Below are positions 12,754 through 26,200 of a stretch of DNA of 64,000 nucleotides, in pieces. Under the pieces are notes generated by a model that was given only the letters and a program-made list of their open reading frames with translations, did not search any database and was not told where the DNA came from. The stretch covers positions 248,001-312,000 of the forward strand of contig JASANG010003411.1 of NCBI GenBank assembly GCA_030248215.1, in the 5' to 3' direction. The stretch's first letter is position 1; each line of letters begins with the position of its first letter. The position numbers and the translations under genes are program-made. The DNA comes from Enoplolaimus lenunculus (Eukaryota > Nematoda > Enoplea > Enoplida > Thoracostomopsidae).

Positions 12754-13022
12754 TTAACCCTTTCTCACATGAATATTTTCTATTTCCCCTGAGACCTACT
12801 TTTATGCTAGGATTCCAACTCCAGTGACTGGAGTGGGAGGCGTATACCATCACCACTCAGCTATAGGAGCTTGACGCTCGAGCCCGAGGGGGCTCTCACG
12901 TCTTGTGGTGATTTAGTACTATGTATACGTGTTGCGATTGTTAAACACGGTGCTATATACTATTTAACGTATATACACTGCGCTGACTTGCCTACAGGCA
13001 ACTCAATGTGAGAAGGGGTTAA
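12754..13022. mobile_element. Family E MITE with tRNA-like module, full length
   Basis: TTAA target copies flank CCCTTTCTCACATGAA and its inverse TGTGAGAAGGGG. The interior, read on the minus strand, has a box-A-like TAGCTGAGTGG and a weathered box B. TTAA plus CCC ends point to the piggyBac class. Confidence 0.85.
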
Positions 13023-13377
13023 GTAGGGTTTCAGAAACCAAGCCAATATCTACTAATTGCAGATTAGCAGTTTTTCGTTGCAACTCAACTAATTTGCATA
13101 ATTATTTTTAGCAAAGCGACCATTTAAACTAAATGATAACGCTCTGTGTTTGCCAGCTGTTTTTCTTGCTAAACCTAAAACTTTCAAGTAATTTTTTTAA
13201 CTGGTTTGATAATTAAATTATGTAACAGTAAATGTTTCATGGTTAAAAATTGTATACCTCGTAGAAACCGTTAATACTTCTTAATCTCACCCCATTGAAC
13301 CTAACACAGACCAAACAATAGCGTTTATGATGTCTAGTGGCGGATTCAGAAATGTCTGACATATGGTCGCCGGGCCC

Positions 13378-13550
13378 GAAGTCAAGGTGGAGCCAGGGGG
13401 CCTAGACCAGGGGGGAAGGGGGGCTCAGCCCCCTTGGAAAATTTTGGCCCCCTAGAAAGTTTTCAACCTTGCTTGTAATTCAATGAAAACCCTTGAATGC
13501 CACTCCTGAAAATTTTTTACCTCCCCAGCAAGACGTGCTGGCTACGGGTG
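13378..13550. mobile_element. Family D repeat
   Basis: Complete but diverged at the left; right end CTGGCTACGGGTG. Confidence 0.7.
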
Positions 13551-14055
13551 TAATGGTCGCGCAATATGGTATTGAAAAAACTCGCAAGCGAAGCGAACGA
13601 GAAACAAAACACAAAAATTGGAGAACTAAATCTGAATACAAAATTTCGGTTTTGATTCCTGTTGTTGATTGACTTGGCCTGGTTGACCAGAACTGACTGA
13701 ATTAAACCAAGATCGGGTATAAAATGCATCTGGAAGCACTTTAGGAAAGATTTATTGCTCAAAATGGGCTATTCAGCGCAGATCAATGGCGCTGCTTGTT
13801 TAGCAAGAAACTTAATATATTTCAATAAAAATTGGATTTTGTTTGATTTTAAAATTGAATTTCAGTTAAAACATTGTTTCGACTAAATGTGTTAACTTTA
13901 GCCGAGCGTATTCTCAGCTGTGTGTAGCAACTATTATCAGTTAGTATTAAAGGTTTTCAGATAAAGCTAATTTGAGCATATTTCTACATATATACGGACG
14001 GCAAATTAAATGCTGCAATTTGTTGTAAGTTTAGAATATAATCATTTACCGATCA
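13551..14055. other. Gene-free stretch
   Basis: Repeat shared with 5695 (AAATTTCGGTTTTGATTCC) at about 13560-13665; otherwise nothing. Confidence 0.45.
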
Positions 14056-14270
14056 GGGTGTAACCCGATATCCGTTTCCGGTAAAAATCGTTGTCCGCTT
14101 CCGTTGTAAAAATAACGGAAATTGTGTCATTTTTACGGTCAAAATTAGTTATAAATCACTTATATATCTGGCAATTTTTCGTCGCAGAAATGCTGCAAAC
14201 CGAAATTAATTTTTGTACATAATAGTAAACAAATATTCATGCGCGAAAGGGTTAAAACTGTCCACTATAA
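14056..14270. repeat. Family S repeat
   Basis: GGGTGTAACCCGATATCCG followed by TTTCCGGTAAAAATCG, matching 28308-29286. Confidence 0.65.
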
Positions 14271-14570
14271 TCAACAAATCGGTCTGAAATATTAAACAAT
14301 TTACATGAGAAATTTTTAGAAATTCTCTCTTCGTTTGGTTTTATTCGTTCAAATTTAAAAATTAAACGCTTCATTTCATTTAAATTATTAAAATATTACC
14401 ATCAAAACCTTCAAATTACCGTTAAACATAGCATACTTAAATACTTTATAGCATAGTTTACCATGGCTGAGCATCCAGCAATCTAGTGGTATACACACAT
14501 TACGGCTTCTGTACACGTCACTCACAGGCTTAGGCTGTGGATTTAGCAAAAGGCTTATCTATTAATATCA

Positions 14571-14860
14571 CCAAGGGTGGGTAATCGCTATTTAACAAGG
14601 GTGTGCATACTGGGAACATTCTGCGTAGAAAAGAATATACCCGGAACGCGTTGCGTTTTTGCCCTACCCTCCTTCATTTAGAGAAGGGAGTTCAACCAGT
14701 ACGAACCATGGCACTCTATGTATGCGGCGTCAAATGTGGTCCTCTTATAGCTTAATTTAGGGTTATTCATGTGATAGCGACCCTCCTCTAAACAAGGGGG
14801 GTAGGTAAAAAACGCAACGTTCGGTGGTACATGTTGTACCATGCGGGACCCTAAGAGTTG
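14571..14860. mobile_element. Family G foldback element
   Basis: Left arm ACATTCTGCGTAGAAAAG with CGCGTTGCGTTTTTG, right arm AAAAACGCAACG; matches 53963-54648. Confidence 0.65.
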
Positions 14861-14956
14861 CACATTCTTGTCATTATCCAGTTACTACGCCTCTGCCTAA
14901 ACGTTTTCTCAGCCTTAGACTAAGCCTAAGCTTAAGCATTAACTTTAAATCTGGAA

Positions 14957-15048
14957 AATATATATATCTATATATCTATATATCTATATATATTTATATA
15001 TATATATCTATATATACATATATATAAATATATATATATATATAAATA
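14957..15048. repeat. AT microsatellite (TATATC/TATA)
   Basis: About 90 bases of TATATATC and TATA units. Confidence 0.9.
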
Positions 15049-15295
15049 TAATAGAATGGGTATACCTACTTCATTTTAGTCTTGTCTCGCTTAATTTGCT
15101 AATATTGTCAACCGAACTTAAGAAATTATTGCATTGTGTTAGAAAACCTGGAACAGCGAATAGAATAACTTAATTCGCTTTGTGAATACTTCAAAAATTT
15201 AACAATGTTTAAGCAGTATTTGGGTAAATTATGCCGCAGTCACTCTAGTTTTGGGGCAAGATTGACAATTTGACTGCTTCATTGTACCCATACAG

Positions 15296-15560
15296 CGACG
15301 AATCCACATGTTTCTAACGGGAGGTGGCGCCGTGGCGGGCTGGCAAATGTTATGAAGTCCAATTTTTACTGTATGCTATTTATGCCATTGCCAGCGAAAA
15401 ATTGTAACGTAGCGGTACCTTATCATTTTATCACCAAAAAATTTTCGGAGGGAAAAATTGTGTGCTAAGGACATACACATTGTATCACAAAAAATTTATG
15501 AGCAAATTCCAAGATTGACAAAACGGGGCGTTTGTCAATTCGCTTGCCCCCTCTGGACCC
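15296..15560 (+). repeat. Family F1 repeat
   Basis: GCGACGAATCCACATGTTT, TTACTGTATGCTATTTATGCC, GACCCGCTAGTG. Confidence 0.65.
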
Positions 15561-15599
15561 GCTAGTGTACCCCCAATACAAACACATCAGCACACTTTT

Positions 15600-15785
15600 C
15601 ATGCCCATTTTAAATTTATTTGCAATCATGCATAGAGAACATACTTGCCACGGGCCTTCGAGCGTCAAGCTCCTATAGCTGAGTGGTGATGGTAAACGCG
15701 TCCCACTCCAGGCGCTGGAGATCAAATCCTAGCATAAATGTAGGTCTCAGATGAAATAGAAAATATTCATGTGATAAAGGGTTAA
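15600..15785. mobile_element. Family E element, one end
   Basis: Reverse orientation: tRNA-like CTCCTATAGCTGAGTGGTG at 15669 onward, ends CATGTGATAAAGGG then TTAA. Confidence 0.75.
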
Positions 15786-17233
15786 TAAGCCTAAACCTAT
15801 GCCTAAGCCAAGCGGTCACGTTTTCTCGCTCGCTTGCAAAAAACATTTACTTCAAGTATACTCTTGAAATGAAATCCTTGCTTTTGCGTGGAAACATGGG
15901 TAAAGATCGAAGTATGTTTTCTATGTTTATCGTTGTCGATTGTACTGCACATCCTGTTATAATTTTTAAATTCAGCCGACTACGGCATACAGAGAATTAT
16001 TGTAAACGTTCAAATTTCAAAGACACTTTCAAATTTTTAATCTCTTCTGTCAGTGAAATATATATACACGGCTGTGTGTTTTTAATCCGAACAATACTGT
16101 TGAGCGTTCCAAAGCGCTATTTTAGATAAATTACATGTGGCAGTGTGTATACTACTTGTCGTAGTTGCACTTAGGTGCAACTTTTCTATTGTCCTGGAGT
16201 TTGAAACGTTTTCACAATTTATATGTATACCATGTCAAACAAGGAATTCCTAACCAATACACGCTTTACGCTTACGGAATTTAGACTGTCAGTAAATTTA
16301 TAGGTACTAATTCTTTCGTAGAACGATTTTTGTAGCGTTAAATACAAAGTTTACTGCTGTGCTGGAACACTGCCCAAAATACGTATATGCGAGGCGTTCT
16401 AGGTGAAATAATGCACATAGAAATAATATGATAAATGTTGTTTATGTTTAGATTGTATTAGTAAATTGATCTCAAAAACAAAGTTTACTGCTGTGCTGGA
16501 ACACTGCTCAAAATACGTATGTGTGGCGTTATAGCTTTAATAATGCAGATAAATTCAGTTAGATTGTAAATAAATTTGTCTCTACAAGATGTATTATATT
16601 TGTTACCATTCTAAATGTTTTTTCCATTTCTTACTGAAATCATTTTTCCAAAACCATCGTGTAGTCTATTAAACTTTCTTAGCCCTTCCTTAAGCTACAC
16701 TCGTGTATTAATATTTTTGGTACAGTGTTTTACAGGATATTTATAAACTATGCGAAAAACTTAACATTTAACTGATTAATTTTAATTATTTTAAACAGTC
16801 AATTAGCTTGTAACAAGCTGAATTACAATCCAAGCAACTGGTTAAATAACTTTGAAATATAACTTTCCAGCGTCACTGAGCTATGAATTCTAAATAATCC
16901 GGGATTGGTAAGAAAAAAATTTAAAATTGTATCTAATCTTCTATACATCTGCTCGATAACAACATCACAATAGAAGGAAAAGCTGAAACCCTTCATTCAA
17001 CTGCAATTCAAAGTCTTTCAAGTTGAAAAGCTTCAAATTAATTCTCGCTGGTGTTTTTGCGTGTTAATATACGAATATTCATATATTTGAATCCTACAGT
17101 GTGGTTTTAAACAATTTCGACGACTACCAAACGAAGAGTGAATTTGGAATTTAAAAAGACAGCGATTGAAATTTAAAAACTAAAACCAAGCTCAGACAAC
17201 TGAAAATTGAAAAAATCAAAACCCGCAGACAAA
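15786..17233. other. Upstream region of complexin
   Basis: Contains a local duplication: CAAAGTTTACTGCTGTGCTG recurs at 16344 and 16477, offset 133. The 5' untranslated region presumably lies in the last few hundred bases, but no promoter element can be assigned with confidence. Confidence 0.4.
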
Positions 17234-17276
17234 ATGGCGAGCTTTATTGTCAAACAAATGGTTGGAAACAAAATCG
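17234..17276 (+). CDS. cpx: Complexin coding exon 1a (canonical start)
   Basis: Codes MASFIVKQMVGNKI plus one base, with donor G/GTGAGT. The ATG has an A at -3 and follows a stretch with no other good start. FIVKQMVG is the amphipathic N-terminal motif that in known complexins supports fusion at the membrane. Ends in phase 1, matching exon 2. Confidence 0.93.
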
Positions 17277-20200
17277 GTGAGTTTACAATTTTAATTTTTA
17301 AATTTTTAAATTTTTTTGTATATATTTTTAATTTTACAAAATTATTTTATTAATTAAAAATAACACTGAATGGGAACACACTAGGGAAACCAGGAGTGAG
17401 CCGCAAGTCGCGTACGACCCACGTCAGAAACTGTTTTGTGATAAAATGGTCAAGTGCCTTATACCTTGCAATTTTTCACCGCAGAAAATGGATACATATA
17501 TAGCATACAGTAAAAATTGCGTTTCGTAACTTTTGCCAGCTTGCCCGCCCCTGTCAGAAATTTGTAGATCTGCCGCTCGACGGGAATGTTTTGTTTTTTA
17601 CAACCTATTTCATGAAAGTCCTTTATAAATGCTATTATTGGCTCGTATTCTCTAATGTATTTAGCATTTGATAATCAGTTGGCGATACGTAGCGTAACTT
17701 TCGAATAAATGAATTGTGAGGTTATAATTTTTTTTACACATTTTTCGCATTGCATTTGCAATGTACACATGAAGAGAATCGCAATTGCACAAGTTCGTCA
17801 GTTTGCAATACTTATCACTATTAAACTGGTGCTGATAGATGCTATACACATTTGAGAATATGGACAACAATTTTCTAACTAACAAAGCATTTTGTTAGCT
17901 TCTACTGCTACGGCGTCACGCATTCACAAGTTTCGCGTCCAATTTGTTGGTTCGGTCTCGTGTTAAGGGTTCTAGGGTTGTTCCAGGGTACCATTAGTTT
18001 TGTTTTAATTAGGCTCTTGGGCAATTTCATGGCTATTTGTCGCATATATTTTAATAAATTCATCACCCACCATCAAAGAGTAACACAGAAGTAAGACTCA
18101 AAACATCTTTCGTTAATATCATGAATAAGACCTGTATACGATAACAGGCTGAATTAACGGTACGCTAAATGTTTAATCGCCACCTTTTGCTCGTCTGTTG
18201 ATCGCTTTATCAGCTTTAATCATTCGGCGAAATGTAGCTACTTTGCATAAAAGTTCAAAATACGCCAAAATCTCAAGCGAAACTTCTACTCGTCTTAAAA
18301 CTTTGTTAATGAATTTTAGTACATAAATTTATCAATGGATCAGCGTAGCTGTTATGTTTAAGACCGTTCGCCATTTTTTGGCGGAACTGCAAAAGAGTAG
18401 GCATAGGTTTTAGACTATATTTTTTGTTTAAGCTTAGGTTCACACTAAGCTTATATCATTTATTAGCAAAGTTCACGTTTAAGACTTTTTAAACCTTAGG
18501 GTTGTGCTAGCGCAACCCTAAGGATTTTAAGGATTTTGTTTGTTTTTTAATTTACATGAAGAAGTACTCGTTTTCACGTTGGTGTTAACCCTTTCTCACA
18601 TGAATATTAGCAATTTCACATGAGATGTAGTTTCAAGGTGAGATTCGAACCCCAGTCTCACGGGTGGGAGGCGTTTACGATGTCCACTGAGCTATAGGAG
18701 CTTGACGCTCGAGTCCGAGGGGGCTCTCACGTCTTGTGGAGATATAGCATTGTGCATATATGTTATAAATGTTAAACACTGCTCACAGCGTGTAACCAGA
18801 GGGGGGCGTGGGGCTTGACCCCCTGGAAAAATTTTGCCCCATCAGAAAATTCTCAACCTTGCTTGTAGTAATCGAAAACCCTTGTATGCTCCTCTGGAAA
18901 AACGTTTAGCCCCTCTATCAAGGTGACCTGGCTACGGGCCTGACTCCAACACACGCTTTGAAGCTTTTATGTGTGTAAATAAGTTTGTCTTGTTGTCATA
19001 TTAAATCGCTTTTGGCTCTTGTATCCGTTCGCCCCAATTTACGCTTTAGGCTTAGTTTCAGGAAAAGCTTTATATTCAGTCAGTCTAATGCTTACTCTTG
19101 TGCCTTTAAGTCTACAAGCAGGGGCGTATGCAACGAAAGATACAAAGGGGATATATCCAGCGACGAATCCAGAAATTTCTGACGGGGGTCACTCAGGCAA
19201 AAGTTATAAAACGCAATTTTTCCTGTATGCTGTATATATGTGCCAATTTTTTGATGTGGAAAAATTGTAAGGTACAGATCGTAACGATTCTATCACAAAA
19301 AAATTCTTGCGGCGGGGCGTGCGACCGCTCCCCCTATTCAGCTGCTAGTGGATATTGTTCGTCCCGAGATTTCTGGAGGGATAAAAAAATACAACTTTAT
19401 TAAAATAACCATTTAGATCATGGGGGTCGGAAAATTTTCTTCTGCGTTCGGATATGCCTTCCCGAACTGAAATCCATACTTTTGTGTCCGACTGCCGTAT
19501 TCGCTACAAACACAGTATCCGGTGCAATGAAACACAACTTATTCACTGCAACCGGCCATCTACCAATCAAGTAGGGTCACACCGGTATACTCAAAGTTAT
19601 TCTAAACCATACGAACCCCTCCGTTTCCTATGGTTAGGCTAAACTGTCACAGGTGCTTGAACCTAATTAAGAAAAGTACACTCCAGTATGGGTTGGTTTA
19701 GAGTTAAAGGTGTAAACCGTTTTATTACTTTGTAAGCATATTTGCCCATATATTGAAATGGTTTTCAGGTAAGTAATCACTGGCTAATCCAACTGGGGAT
19801 GCCCCGGCGGATGCCCCTTAACTATGATCAAAGGCAAGATTTTGTATTAAGGTTTAGCATTAGTGTTTGGTTTTGTCGCTTGCTTCGCTCACGAGCTTTT
19901 CACTGTTATATGTGGAGCGGTGTGTCTTGAAAATTTCAGCATCCGACACCGGATGTAACTAGAGAGACTGAATAATTTCCGGTGGGACGTATGCTAATTA
20001 CGCAATATCTACATGCGAGTCCTAACCTTTAGCTGAAATTTTTCTATATGGGGCTAGCCCCTTCACACCCCCCACGGTTCCTTTTTGTCAACGACCCAAA
20101 ATGGTTCTTGATTCGCCGTGCAAGGGCTCGAAAAGTGACAGACCACACGGTTAAAATATACATACACAAGCTTTTTAGTTTAGTAATTTTTAGACTGGTT

Positions 20201-23200
20201 TCAAAACTCTATGTAAACCTTAAGGTAGAGTGTATGAGAGACAGCAGTTGAACTAATGTTGTTGTTGTTGTTGTTTCTAGGGTGCAAGTACTCTTAGCAA
20301 CAGGTATATTTTTTTAGTTTGCAGCACCCAAACTATTTTACAATATCTGTTTTCGGTTTCAACGATTTTTTCAGTGTTCTACTTTGAAACGGTATATTTC
20401 ATTTTTGACCCAAATGCGTCGTATCAAACTCACCAACTTTTGTATTTGCGAATTTCAAAAATTTGTGTATAAGCAGAGCGAAGTCAAATTTGAAAAATGG
20501 GCCGAATTTCGAAGCTCGCCATTCACTGATTCACAACACGCGACTATGCCTGTTGTAGCTAAGTACGCAGCTTAATCGACAATTATTTAGCTAAATTTTT
20601 TGGGTTTGGGTTGAAATTGAAAATTTTTTGCTTTAACCCTTTCTCACACGACACGGAAGTTTTGTACTATTTAATCGTTAGACATAGTCGGAAATTAGGA
20701 TTCGAACGCTGTGTGACGTCGTAAGTTTTCGCCCGCAACTATTTTTGTTTCAGGTTCTGTTTTTAGTTGTAACCAATTTTTTAAAGATTGGTTACAACTT
20801 AAAACAGTGCCTGACACGGAAATAGTTGCAAGCTGGCATTCGAACGCTGAGTTTTACGTTGTAATTTTTCACTCGCGTAAATATTTTCGTTTCAGGATCT
20901 GTTTAAAATTGTAAATCTTTTAAGAAAGTTGAAATGAGATCCCGAAACTTTTGAAATTTTATATTTTTGATGCGGATTAAGCAAATCAACGTGCAAATAT
21001 ACAAACATTTATAATTGCACAAGTAACGAATAGGGCTGAAGCAAAAGTTACAAAAGGCTCATAGACATACTGCTTTATGTTTATATTCGATTTTCACTAC
21101 ATTTAATGTTTTTGTTTGCAACGAATAAACAGATTTTGTCAAAAGACTACAATTAAAATGCAAATTAATTTTGAAACAGAAATGTCGCAAAAGCACGTTC
21201 GCAAGCATCTCAGTTGACTCTGCTTGCAAAACAGTTGCAAAAAACAATCTTTGTTTTCGTATGCCATGATTTGGCCTTTTAGAGTAAGACGAACAAATAG
21301 CGTCCGTTCCTGGTCAAATCTGCAAAGTTTTGTTGCAACTACGAATAGTGTTTTTATTAAAAGGTTATCTGCTCTTATAAATTTCATACCTAAAATTAAA
21401 ATTAGGAGCTATCACTGTCTGGCAAATACAGAAACGTGCCCCGTTTGCAACAATTTTGACAAAACAAACAGTCAAACCTAACCAAAAATGCTATAGTGTT
21501 CCTTGCCCACAATTACATTCCTAAAAAGTTACCTGGTGTACGCAAGATATTGCAAGTTGCATTATTTTTGAAACAAACTTCATCTCCACATATAATTTTG
21601 GTTGCGAACGAATGATTTCCTGTAAATTTAGGAGCTGAAGCGTTTTAGGTTGAGCCAATCCTTATTTTCGCCAGACCCGCATCCAGGAATGATTTAGTAG
21701 AAGCACCAAGAAGAATAGAAAGCGCAGGTTACGTAGAATTTTTTAAATGCAGTTCAGAAATTGTCGGTCACAGATCGAAGCTGCTCTTAAGAGGCGCCGT
21801 GACACCACCCGTTATTTCCCGCTGTTGCGGGCTAGAGTTTCTCGATCAGCTCTGTTGTCATAAACTTTTTAGTCATTTTATACTCTATTATAAAGTTTAG
21901 GTACAATGAATATGATAATAGGTAGTATGATGGGAGGCGGAGTTACAGGTACGTAAAGTTGTCTCGGTACCGGCGAAAATATACTTACACAGGTCACATG
22001 CGTGAGAGAAGATTGCCAATACCATTGAGCTGCAAGAGGGGGCTGTCACGTCTTGTGTAGATTTTGTTGTAGATCAGTAGCTAACTCATCTTGTTAGTAT
22101 GGCTAAGATTTTCATGAGGAGCATACAAGCGTTTTCGATTAGTTTCAAGCAAAGCTGAAAATTTTCTAGGGGGTGTGCAAAATTCTTCCATGGGAGCTGA
22201 GCTTCTTATGACTCCCGTCTGATTACGGGTCCGAGAGTTTGCTCTCAGTTGCTCATAGTATACTCTATGTCAAACAAGCCTGGATTTTATTTTTAAGATT
22301 TTAAAACCCACCCGGCACTGATAGTAAAACTGGAAGCTCAATTAAAAAAGATGATTTTTTTGAACATCAGCGTCTTGCTCTTACCCGCAAAACTACTTCA
22401 GCTAATTTGAATAAGAATTTATAGGATGCCTAGCTACTGACGCCTCTCAGCGTTAAGGATCTTTAAGTTTAAATCGACAAACGTTGTTTTTATTGTTTTT
22501 ATATTTGCAGGAGAACTCGGTAAACTTGGTGGAGGCGGCGATGACGGCGGTGGCGAAAGTGCGTCCGCAGAACCCGAAGATCCAGAAGTCATCCAAGCGA
22601 GGATCGAAGCTGAAGAACGTCGCATGGAAAAGTATGCAAAAATGGAACAAGAACGCGAAAAAATGCGACAAGCAATTCGTGAAAAGGTATGCAGATAGAA
22701 AATTATAGCATGACCGTACGCAGCTCACTTTGCTAAAGGAGGCTAAAAAATTTTCAAGAAGGGCATGTGAGCGAATTCATTGACTTACATGCAAGATTGA
22801 AAATTTTCTATGTGAAAAGTATAAATTTTCCAGGGGTGCTCAACCTCTCCGACCACTCTTGGCTACAGGCACGCTATATAGTAAAAATGTAAATTTTGAA
22901 TTCAATTATTTTTTCAATCCAACAATATGTTGAATACGAATTTGAATTTAACAATTTAAATAGCGAATCGTGAAAATTATGGAAATTCTGGTACTTACAT
23001 AACGAAAGCGAATGCGCAGTTTCTGGGCACTGGCGCAGGTATACGCAAAGTGGGTGCAGCCAGCAAAATTCTTAGGTTCTCTAAGCAATTTTTCGATACG
23101 TATGTTTACGGATTGAAATATTTTCCGAAAAATAGTAAAGTTCCAACTACAGTTCAAATTTGCTATATATCATTCATGGGAAATTTCCTACACACATAAA

Positions 23201-26200
23201 ATGTACGCTTGCACCCCGTCCGCCTACCCTCATACGCACGCTCGCGCCCTCAGCGAGCCTTATAGTCCAATGGATGCGTTGGTCCCGCTTGCAGAAAACT
23301 AGACTAAAATTCTCGCCGTTCTAAACCTTTCAAACACCCTCAAACATTGTATCTGAATATAAATTCAATTATCAATAGTATGTCCCCTGTAAATTCACCC
23401 CCTCACACATAATTTTACTAAATCTCGACATCCGAAAATGCCCATCCGATCCGAAAATCTTCGTTGCGGCAAAGGGCGCCTCTGTGGTCAGCAGGGGAGT
23501 CTGTCCTGGTTAAGGCTCAGACGTACACATAGGTTAACCGTTTTCTAATCCTAAAACTCATTCTTACGCTAACGCTTAGGCATAGGCTTAGGCTTAGGAA
23601 TATGCTTATAATAGTGTTCTTTACATTGGTTTCTAATCCTATGAGTGAATTCCTATGAGTGAATGATGGTAAATGAACAAAAGCCACATGACCCTACTTG
23701 CAGACCACAACCCAATAATCTGTCAGCTTCCGTATCCGGTATTTTTGTCTGATTTCAGTATGGACTGAAAAAGCGTGAAGATGCGTTTTCCCTTTTACAA
23801 GGCGGCGATGAACCACAAGAAAGCGGCCGTATTGGAGGTGGCTCCCATCCTAAAACGCCTGCAGAAATTGCCGGCATGAATGCGCAGGGTGAAGATGGTA
23901 AGTTAGCATTTTGCTTGACGCTGCTGATCATCCATGTATACAGCTGAAGAGCGGACCGTTCTTCCGTATTGACTGCAATAGAGCAAGCTTAAGATTTAGA
24001 CTAATTCTTTTTGCTTACGCTTATGTTTAGTTATAGTGTTATTTTACGCTCATACTTAACCTTAGGCTTAGGAATATGTTTACTGGCACGGCCCTCATTA
24101 GAAAACGGGCCCAATCATTAATAGTATTAAAAATTGCAACTTAATTTCACAATTTAAACAAAGCATAAGAATCTTTGAGTTTATGAATTGCAATTCGGCG
24201 GTTTCTTAACCAAGTCGCTATACTTAATAATTTAGCTTTTTGGCAGTGTCCATTCAATCACGTCTTTCAAACGGAGACGTAATCACGATTTCGTTTCAGT
24301 AGGGTATATTACTTTTACTATGACAAAAACTGTAAGCGAACGTGGTGACTAGGAATGTGTATTTCTATAATAACTGCGGTGAAAAAATTGTTTCCATCAA
24401 CAAATGTGGGCTACTTCTCTGCGTATTTTCACGGCTGGGATATAACACGAGTTTCAGAATTGTTTACGGCATTCAACTCAATTCGCAAATATTGAAATTC
24501 GATTTAATACACGCGGTTTAAAACTACTAAATTTTGAAGCACAGACACTACTGTAGCGATCCGAATAAGACGGGGGTGACTGATATTTATTTTGACTTCG
24601 CAGAGAGAACTCCCTCAGTTACGAACACGTTATATGTTCGCCCTGTGTTAGTTTCATCCAACACCCTTCTATTTGTGTTCTTTCTTTTCGGCAGAACTGA
24701 CATGTTTTAAAGCATTTTGTTGATTTTTATGCCTGTTAATCTTTCTTTTTGATTTATTCAAGTTGACAGTGGTTGTCTGAGTGTCTGTTACATATTTGAG
24801 CAATCTAAGTCACTCTTCTGCTTTGATCTCTTTTATGAGCTTTAACAAGGACGTGTGGACTCTATCCACTGACGAACGCTAAATTAGGGACACGGACTTC
24901 TATTGAATTTGGACTCAAAATGGGTACCCCAGCTTATTACTTACCCCACCGCTGTTATTCGGGCCACTACAGTATCCTTCTCAATCGGAAAATCTTTGAT
25001 TCGCCACATCACATACACCTACACTGCAAAAAATGGTGAGTCAAATTGACTCTCTCCGAAATGAGCTCTACGGGACTGCACAAACTGAGTCAAATTCGAC
25101 TCCGCCAGAGTCAAACATGCGACCCAGTGAATCGAAGTTGACTCTGTCGGAGTCGAATTTTGACTCAATTTGTGTAGTCCCGTAGAGCCTATTTCGGAGA
25201 GAGTCAATTTGACTCACCATTTTTTGCTGTGTACTCTAATGAAGCTGTCTTAATTTTAGGCCTAGTTGGCCAAGTGTCAGGAATGTTTGGCAAAGCAAAA
25301 GGTAAATTTCTACGTTTTTTGAGCTCCATTAAAAGGAATGTTTACAGTTTTCAGCAGTACAGTGTCAAGTCGCAGAGATTTAACCGTCAAAATATTAATT
25401 GTGACGAAAGCATAAAATTTCATGTGTTTGAAAATATTTTAAGCACCAAAGCAGCGCATAACCATTTATTTCTCACCTGTGATTAATTGGAATAATTCAC
25501 AAAAGCCTAACAATAATCACCGCACGTCACCAATTAAATTTTGCTTATATTTTTGAGAGCAACGCATAGCGGCATGCGGCGAACCGCTGCGACGCCCATT
25601 ATAGTAGAGTATAGCGCGGCCCTAGTCCGGTCAATGTAAAGAACAGGGGCGGAACAGTATCATGAGCTTAATGCTAAACCTAAAGCCTAAGCCTAAACGT
25701 AATAATGAGCTTATTCCTAAGTCTAAGCCTAAGCCAAAGCCAAACGCAAAAAGCCCTCTAAAGCTTAAGCTTATTCCTATTCTAGTCCCACGATCATTGC
25801 CCCCCCCTGCTCCTTACATAAACTTTTGACCTTCATAAGTTAAGGGAAACGTATACAAGAGCCTGTCGCAGCTTTTGCATTATGCAAAAGCAACCTACTC
25901 ATTAATAATACCGTAGCTACATCTGTGGCATATAAATGGTAATTGGAGTTCTAATCATATTATGGTAACGAATATCAGCGCCGGTGCAGCCACCTCCCAT
26001 ACCCGCTCATTAGCCCCCCACCCTAACCGGTTGAAACAAAAACCGCTTGCAATTTTAGGAGAGCCCTCACTCCTGCATGCTCCGGCACTGACGAATATAA
26101 TACATTTTAGATACTGTGATGGGATTTCTTCCATTCGGTGATGATGCTAAGAAATAGAAAAACGTCAGCCGCACGTATTCCAACCAGCTCGATTTAGGGG

